From Polychytrium aggregatum (taxonomy: Eukaryota > Chytridiomycota > Chytridiomycetes > Polychytriales): DNA of 64,000 bases. How positions within the stretch are numbered: the first letter of the stretch is position 1; the number at the start of each line of letters is the position of its first letter. The position numbers and the translations under genes were made by a program. The notes below the pieces were generated by a model that saw nothing but the letters and a program-made list of their open reading frames with translations, did no database searches and had not been told where the DNA came from. Shown piece by piece: positions 57,387 to 64,000 of this stretch. The stretch spans positions 248,001-312,000 of the forward strand of contig NW_026516231.1 of NCBI RefSeq assembly GCF_025602895.1. The letters are read 5' to 3'.

Positions 57387-60300
57387 ATGAGTGCTCCCGC
57401 GACCCACATGCCCTTCCGCCCTGTGCTCGTGCTGTGGTCCATCTCACTCATCTTGGGGATCGCAGGTAGGCGACTTTCTTTGCTCCTCCGAGATGCCATC
57501 AATGATCGCCCCTGATACTGATCCCACCGTCCGGCCTCAGGCGCATGGGAGCAGATTGACCCCGCGCTCGTTGGGGTCGGGGCCACCTTTCCAGCGTCGC
57601 TATACTCGACGCTTGCCCAAGTATACTCTGAGTACGACAGCGTGTGGAGCTACACATTCACCGGTACGAGCTCTGGTGCAGGCCGAACCGCCCTCATCTC
57701 GGGTGCACCCAACTTGACTTGGGCCGCCTCGGACACCATTCCGCCAAACACTTCGTTCATTGGCCCTGGAGGCACCCTTGGACAGCTGGTTCCCATTCCA
57801 TCAGTTATCGGGTGAGTCCTGAGCTTCCGGGCGTAGCCAGGGATGCAGTCAGTGACGGGCCAGGGATGCAGCCCGAGGTGGAGTCAGAGATGCAGTCCGA
57901 CGGAGCCGACGCGCATTGGTCTCATTTTTTCCTTCCTTTCCCTCGGTTACAGTGGCATTGCCGTGGTCTACCACCTCAACATAACCAACCTTGTTCTTAC
58001 TCGGCAGAATGTTGCCGACATCTTCACGGGAAAAATCGCTGCCTGGAACGACTCGCGGCTCGTCCAGAATAACCCTGCGCTGGCGAGTATCAGCGCGCCG
58101 ATCCAGACAATCGTGCGGAGCGGCTCGTCTGGAACGACTTCCAACTTCCTCTGCGCCCTGGGGTCATTCGATCCAACCCTCAACCTCCCCTCCATGCCTA
58201 CTTATCCCCTTTCCTCATGGGGATCGGCCAGCCAGCCTTTCTTTGGAACCACAAACACCATGGTCTCCAATACCATCCAAGTGAGCCCGTACACGATCGG
58301 ATACGTGGACTATTCCGATGCATCCAGCACGCTGGCGTCGCTAGGATCTAGCCAGAGCATGTACTCGATTGCTCGCATTGTGAATCGGAACGGAGATGTC
58401 GTTATGCCTTCAATTGGGGCATTTCAGGTAAAGATCCTGCTGCTCATGCTCTCCAGCCCAAGCTCCAATGATGATCCCGGCCAGCCCCGATCCCAATCGA
58501 GTGCATGACTGTTGACGAGCCTGTTGCTCCATCAGACCGCCCTTTCAATACCGCCGGCCCAGAATCTGTCGTCGGTGCCGCACTTCTCGGACGACGTTGC
58601 AAGCATTGTGCAATCGCTCTATATCGACTCGAGCGTTCCGGGAGCATACCCGCTGTTGGCGCCAACATATGTGTTTCTGCGCCAGGATTCGGATATTTAT
58701 GGCGTCGCCGAGCCAAAGATTCGAGCGACGCTTCGGTTCATATTCTGGATGATATTCGGAGGTACTGAGCTGGTAAGCAGGGCAGTGTTGCGGCCGTGGT
58801 GCCGTTCGCCAGGCTCTGCAACACGGATCAGTGTCCGTGACGATCCACACCCTATTCCACGCACTTGATACACCATGCAGCTCAGTAACGCACTCGTCGA
58901 CAGCTGCCCTCGCCACGACCGACGGCCTCGCCCTCCACCGAAGCCATCTTCACGCAAAATCAGTTTGTTCACTTCCAAGACCGCACCCTGCTGGCTTTTG
59001 CTTACGACGCCCTCAAACTCGTTACCCATGGTGGGGTCGCTCTCTTTGATCCCCGCTCGCCCTGCAACCCAGCCTTTGATGCAAATGGCAGCTACGTCAG
59101 CGCCAACTCGTGCAAGCACGGGTACTGTGTCGTTGACGGGCCCTTCCAGGATGCCTCAGTCGCTCAGTGTATCTGCGACGTGGGCTTCTACAACAACGAG
59201 CACACTGACTGCTCCGAGCCTGCCGAGCCCTTCATGGTGCTCTTCTCGGGGTATCATGCATTCAACTGCGGAGTCATCGCCCTGCTTTTGGCCGCGGGGC
59301 TATGTAACAGCGCCATACTAGTCCTCCTGATTGTGTGGAAGGACAAGCCCGACATCCGAGCCATTTCGCCAAACTGCTGCTACATCATCGTGGTTGGATG
59401 CCGTAAGAATCGAATCGATGGCTGATTTGATGTCCTTCGCACCGAGCAGGAACGCGTCTAAAGAGCACATCCGTTGACATAGTGTGTTGCCGGGTCCCTG
59501 GAATATCATGATTTCCCATCGAGCTGACAAGGCCTGTGCACTTCCGTCAAGTCCTTGGTCAGGTCGGCGCACTCTTCTATTCAGCCGAGCCGAGCAGCAT
59601 GGTATGCACAGCCCGCATCTTCTTCCCCGTTGCTTCTTTCTCCTCCGTCTTCAGGCAAGTCCAAAGGCAGTCATAGTCCTTGCATTGCGGGCCGGATTGA
59701 GCCACTGGGAACCCCCAGATGCTCGAGTCGATCCAGGGCCACTGCTCCGCTGCTGACACTGCCTCTGATCATCGCACTGCTCCCGCCACTCAGCATGCTG
59801 CTAATGAAGTCTCTGCGCATATACATGATATTCGAGAACAAGCGAATGCGTATCTTCAAGACCCCCGACTGGAAACTCATGCTTGGGACAGCGTTCGTCG
59901 TTGCTATCGAGTTGGTCATCTGCACCTTCTGGGTTGTCTTTGAGCAGCCAAAGGTTCAGGTGGAAGGCAGTCTCTATATTTTGACTTGCAGCACTCCTTC
60001 GGGATCGACGAATGTACCCGAGGTGCTCCTCTACGTGCTCAACGGAGGCATTATGGCAGGATGCGTCTTTGCGGCCTACCTCACCAAGAATGCCCATCGG
60101 CGCTTCCAGGAATCCAAGGCCATTGGGCTCTGCAGCTATCTGGTGCTTATCACCCTTCTATTGTGTTTGCCCATCGCCTATGCGCTCACAAACGATCCCG
60201 AGTCCTATGCGCTCTATGCTATCGGGCGAGCTACTCTGTCGTGCGTGGTGATTGTGGTCTCGTTGCTGGTGCCGCTGGTGCTCTTCAGCGGTCGCCTCAT

Positions 60301-60913
60301 CCGCACCCTCTTCAACCAGCAGAGCGAGCTCGAGCCTCGCTCCCAGGTCAGTTCTCCGAAAGCAACCAGCGAATCTGACCAGGCGAGTCAGGGCATGGCT
60401 GCCACAAACCTCTTTGCCTTTGGCTACGACTGCAGTCTCCGAGGCTTCAAGTTCGGTGGTGCCTGGGTGTCATCCACGGTGCTGGTCTTCACGAGTCTAG
60501 ATCTGATCGAGTTCCGGGAGCCGAGGATTGATGGATGCGTCCAAGCCAGCTTCCGCTTCTCGTCTTGCCAATGCAGACCCTGCGAGACGACCAAGGATCC
60601 TGATTCAGAGCAGGGGGCGACGAGGAGCATCTGGCTTCGACACAACAAGACTCTCTTCACACTCGAGTTTGTCTCCAAGAGAAGTGCAGAGCTGTTCCTC
60701 GAGAATTATGCCAGTGCCAGATCCCGACCAAGCGTCGTTTTGGGCCGACTGCAGCACGATTCAATGATGGCGTCGGACGATGTGGCGGACATGGCCACAC
60801 ACAAGCCCGAGGAGACGATCCTGGCGAGATTCAGAACCGACAACCGGCCCATGCCGGGAGCCAGCCCCACCTCCGGTCTAGCCGGCATCATCGGTTCGGC
60901 CCTTGACTCCTAA
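57387..60913 (+). CDS. Class C-type 7TM receptor with PstS-like phosphate-binding ectodomain
   Basis: Seven exons close exactly: 57387-57465, 57541-57811, 57953-58427, 58536-58772, 58904-59402, 59552-59654 and 59737-60913 (946 residues; intron 6 is GC-AG). A signal peptide (residues 1-26) is followed by a PstS-type domain (~32-340): GVGATFPASLYSTLAQVYSE, GTSSGAGRTAL, WAASDTIPP, GGIAVVYHLN, ADIFTGKIAAWND, RSGSSGTTSNFLCA and AYPLLAPTYVFL. This is the motif order of the phosphate-ABC-transporter binding protein. An EGF-like Cys segment (CKHGYCVVD, CICDVGFYN) leads to the membrane core (~470-740; GVIALLLAAGLCNSAILVLL, PLIIALLPPLSMLLMKSLRI, SYLVLITLLLCLPIAYAL). A ~200-residue tail has PH-like strands (STVLVFTSLDLIEF, KTLFTLEFVSKRSAELFLEN). 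Inferred role: extracellular phosphate, or a similar oxyanion, sensed and passed to G proteins. Confidence 0.82.
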
Positions 60914-61785
60914 GGCGGCGCATGATGCGTCCGGCCATACACTCGCCCGGCTGAAACCAAGACTGGCTGTTCAGACACTCCGTGGGAACTGTCTTGACAC
61001 GGAGGCCGCCAAAGGCACCGAGTGCCAAAAATCAGGGACGGAGCAGGACTGACCAATGCTGCAAATACATACTGCAACCACGATGCAACAACCTAGAGTC
61101 CTCGATGTAGGTGCCCGGCGATCCCCGATGCGGCCAGCGGGAAATGCGGGGGTCTTTCTTGGCGATGGGAACGTCTTCCTTCCGTCGCCAGTGATTCCCC
61201 AGACGGAGGAGCTGTCTCCCCGGCTGCCCCTCGCCGTCCTCTGGCTGGCCAAGGCACTCCCCAGCGACCCCCCTCGCCTTCCCCGGACCTGTCTGCCCGT
61301 TCCCGTCCGTTCCCGCCTGGCGGCCGCCCTGTCTGCGGGTCCGGGCACATGGCCTTGGTGATTTCCCCCAAGTCGCCCGCGACACAGCCGTGCCACAGCC
61401 GTGCCACACCTTGCTGCCCACCAGCCTCCCCCCGCCCTTCCGGCCTTGTTTTCACAGCAGGAAAGTCGCGGGTCTGTCCCAGACTTCCTTAATTAGCAGG
61501 GTAGGTTGCTTCCCGCGGGAGCCTGCTAACCTGGGGAAGCAGGGATCTGCTGTGAAAAAAATCCCCCCCCCTTTTCATCACGGGCGCTGGCCTGCATCCA
61601 ATCCTGCGCAACCTGGCTCATCGATGCTTGGCATATATATATGTTGCTATCCGCCGCAGCTGCCCTCGGTATCCATTCTCTGCACCCCCCGCCTCCACAG
61701 CGTTCGTCCGCCTTCCCCATCAGCGTTGCGTACCTCTGCATCTGCATTTCTCCATCCTCACTCGTGTCTGCCATTCGCTGTCATC
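60914..61785. other. Promoter region of the PQ-loop gene
   Basis: About 870 bp without a supported exon. It contains a nine-base C run at about 61563 and a TATA-type sequence at 61632. Pyrimidine-rich from 61680 to the start codon. Confidence 0.5.
61632..61642 (+). promoter_or_regulatory. TATA-type element upstream of the PQ-loop gene
   Basis: The sequence catatatatatg lies about 150 bp before the ATG at 61786. Good TATA match; the distance allows a ~120-base leader. Confidence 0.5.
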
Positions 61786-63191
61786 ATGGTCGAGTTGTCC
61801 GATTTCCTTGGCGTGTTCTCCATCCTCTGCTGGGTCGTTGTCATTGCCCCGTAAGTAGTGCTGGACCAGCCCGGCCCCTTGGCTGTGGTCGTGGCCGTCT
61901 CGACCCTGCATGCCCATGTGTCTCTGCCGCCTTGCCTGTCGGCGTGTCGTGTGAATCTGCATGTCGTTTGCCTGTCTGCAACCCATGAGTGCCCTACACG
62001 CCATGGGTGTGTTGCGTCTAAAGACTCTGTCTATCGCTATCGTTACTTACAACATGCACCTCCGACCATGCTTTTGGCGCTCGTCCGAACATTCCAACCC
62101 ATCCACTCGACCCGTCATCTGGACCCACCTTCTCGATCCCATCTCCTTGATTCCCACACATCCGCCTCCGTGAACGCCACCGTCCCCACCACCCTGTCCC
62201 TCGAACCACACAGCCAAGTGGTCGTCAACTACCGCCGCAAATCCGGCGAGGGCGTGTCGGAGATCCTGCTATTCATGTGGCTGCTTGCCGACTTGTTCTC
62301 GCTCGTGGGATCCGTCCTCAACAATCTCTTCTACACCGTCATCCTGCTGGCCATCTACCACCTCGTCACGGACTCGATCCTGACCTTCCAGCTGTTCTTC
62401 TACCGGTACCGCAACCGACGCCTGAACCCTGCTCAGAACGGGCTCGCCGCCTCGGACCTCGAAAAGTCCAAGCCCGATACCTCGTCGTCTGCGCTCGTGG
62501 ACCATGAGGTCGAGGGCTCGGAAGAACACTCGGACCCCAAGACCAGCGACTCGGACCTCGTCGAAGAGCCCCGCGCTGCCTCCGGCATGCCCACCCGGAT
62601 GCTGGTCTGGACGGGCCTTCTGGCCCTCAACTTTGCCATGCATTCGTATTCCGCCCAGAGCAGCCTGTCGGCATCCTCGGGCTTCTCGGGTCGAGTCTTT
62701 GCGGTCGATGCGGACACGAGTGCCAGCTCGGTCTCCGGGCCCACCTGGCAAAGCATTGTGGCCGATGTCACGGGCTACATATCGGCAGCTCTCTATCGTG
62801 AGTACCAGCCGATTGTCTGTTGTCCTGCCCCGTCTTGCCCCTCCTTACCCTGGTCTGCACGGCCTGCACGGTCTGCATGGTGCAGAGCCTTGGTGGCCAT
62901 ACCGCTTACCTTTGCTTCTCTCTGTCCCATCCCGCCATTGTAGTCCTCTCCCGTGTTCCTCAAATCGTCAAAAACTACCGAAACAAGTCATGCCAGGGAC
63001 TATCGATCCTCATGTTTGTCTTCTCCGTCCTCGGCAACGGCACCTATGGCGCCTCCATCATTTGCTACTCGACCGAGTCGTCCTATCTCATCAAAAATGC
63101 CCCCTGGATCCTCGGCGCAATCGCCACCCTCCTGCTGGACTTTGTCATCTTTGCCCAGTTCTACATCTATCGCGCCAGCCCCAGTGCCTAG
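61786..63191 (+). CDS. PQ-loop repeat transporter (vacuolar/lysosomal amino-acid exporter type)
   Basis: Three exons, 61786-61850, 62214-62797 and 62944-63191, close in phases 2 and 1 to give 298 residues. Two PQ-loop units are each completed by splicing. The first is VVVIAPQVVVNYRRKSGEGV (P|Q at the exon junction); the second is LSRVPQIVKNYRNKSCQGLS. Seven hydrophobic segments fit the SLC66/Ypq family, which exports cationic amino acids or related solutes from the vacuole or lysosome. A charged loop (residues ~100-170, Ser/Glu/Asp-rich) separates the two halves, as in Ypq1 and PQLC2. The prolines of both PQ motifs, needed for the hinge movement in the family, are present. Substrate is inferred from the family only. 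Confidence 0.9.
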
Positions 63192-63660
63192 GCAGCGATC
63201 CCAGTCGCTGTCCTTGTCCTGGTCTGGTCCTGGTCTGGTCCTGGCCATCCGAATTGCGCCGCCGGCATAGTCTCGCCGTGGCAGTAATACGACCTGCCCA
63301 AAGCGTTTGCCGGCCCAGGCCATCGTCCTCCCCGATGCACTCGGCTCTCAGTGCCACGACCGCGATGGAGCCTGCATACCCGAAACACCCTCCTCTGGCA
63401 TGTTTGCTCAACTCGAGCCCCTTGGCTTGACTGAGCGACCGGCTCGACGACAGAGCTTAGCCGCAGAGCTCCAACTTCTATCCAAGTTTTGTTCCTTTCT
63501 ATGGCACCCTGGCTGACACTTGGAGGCTCTCTTGCGCTGCTACGGCCGCGCCGGATCCCCGGGCCATCTTGCATTCTATGCCACCCATGTAAACACTGTA
63601 CTTTTCTACTGGACTCGATAGCGTCCCATCCCGAATCAAATATAGCTTGTTGGCAAGCAA
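63192..63660. other. 3' flank of the PQ-loop gene
   Basis: About 470 bp without a supported exon. Near 63210 a ctggtctggtc unit repeats. Otherwise nothing recognised. Confidence 0.45.
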
Positions 63661-64000
63661 AATCCGAGTCCTGCATATCAGCGCAGGTGGGGCGAGGGAA
63701 GGCTGTAGAGTCAGTCCGGAAAGAAACGGGACAGTCCTTCTCTGGCATCAGCGATGCAAGTCTGCTGATCTGTAGGCTCCAGTGGGCAAGCCGTGCAATT
63801 GTTTCTCGTCCTGGTTGGCAATCTCTTTGTGTGGTGCATTCACTCGATGTGGGAGTGTGATGCACTTACTCGACCCTCTGGACAGTTCCATGGTGCATCG
63901 ATATCAATATACTCGGCCTTCTCGAGTCGCTTGGCTTCCCGGCACTGTGAGCACACCTGGAGATCGAGTCGCTTGAATCGCCGTGGCTGGCTGGTGCCTT
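63661..64000 (-). mobile_element. Fanzor/TnpB-like fragment (copy e), running off the window
   Basis: Minus strand 63990-63870 reads LDLQVCSQCREAKRLEKAEY, then IDIDAPWNCPEGR with a GTAAGT right after it. CxxC plus WNC looks like a zinc-ribbon exon. Downstream at about 63745-63715 comes CPVSFRTDST, matching CPVSFWTDCT after copy a (31220). It is the best-preserved of the set in the zinc region and may continue beyond the right edge, so whether it belongs to an intact copy cannot be judged. Confidence 0.45.

Overview
This window is eukaryotic nuclear DNA, most likely from an early-diverging zoosporic (chytrid-like) fungus. Almost every gene has short GT-AG introns of about 55-150 bp with in-phase junctions. 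Codon use is GC-rich. A ribosomal protein and a proteasome subunit are typically fungal or opisthokont. Class C-type seven-helix receptors, a possible flagellar coiled-coil gene and a TIR-type NLR fit the flagellated lower fungi better than Dikarya. The species cannot be fixed from the sequence. No rRNA, tRNA or CRISPR array was found.

Layout, left to right. 1-989 (-): secreted EXORDIUM/PHI-1-like protein, cut by the window edge. 2387-5352 (-): F-box/WD-repeat protein. 5678-7113 (-): flavin-reductase-like protein. 7839-9109 (-): TALE homeodomain protein. 10668-11831 (+): secreted Reeler-domain protein. 12204-13266 (-): unknown. 14360-15919 (-): Sel1-repeat protein. 16601-21458 (+): a SAM-TIR-NACHT-WD40 NLR-like gene broken by a 17-bp tandem duplication. 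23109-23918 (+): HAPSTR1/C16orf72-like. 25485-30852 (+): RasGEF. 31962-32755 (+): Lys/Arg/Ser/Asp-rich protein. 33482-34798 (-): proteasome beta-1 (PRE3). 35330-40886 (-): GABA-B/mGluR-like receptor. 41698-44201 (+): membrane-anchored heme peroxidase. 44682-45653 (+): ribosomal protein S13 (uS15). 45816-46889 (-): unknown conserved protein. 47385-48891 (+): 8-amino-7-oxononanoate synthase-like. 49764-51948 (+): coiled-coil protein. 53298-53990 (+): LRR-like protein. 54994-56817 (+): TKL pseudokinase-Sel1 protein. 57387-60913 (+): PstS-like phosphate-binding ectodomain fused to a class C 7TM core. 61786-63191 (+): PQ-loop transporter.

The most unusual content is a set of signalling genes. One receptor carries what looks like a bacterial-type phosphate-binding protein as its sensor. 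A second receptor has an ANF/periplasmic-binding ectodomain. An NLR combines SAM and TIR with NACHT and nine near-identical WD repeats. A kinase-like protein has a four-helix-type N-terminus and a degraded catalytic loop. The NLR and the kinase-like gene each carry a disabling-looking lesion. Between genes lie several decayed fragments of one Fanzor/TnpB-like element, recognised by a shared C-terminal zinc-ribbon region.

Gene models were built by hand from reading frame, splice signals and phase. Junctions that did not close are stated in the entries.
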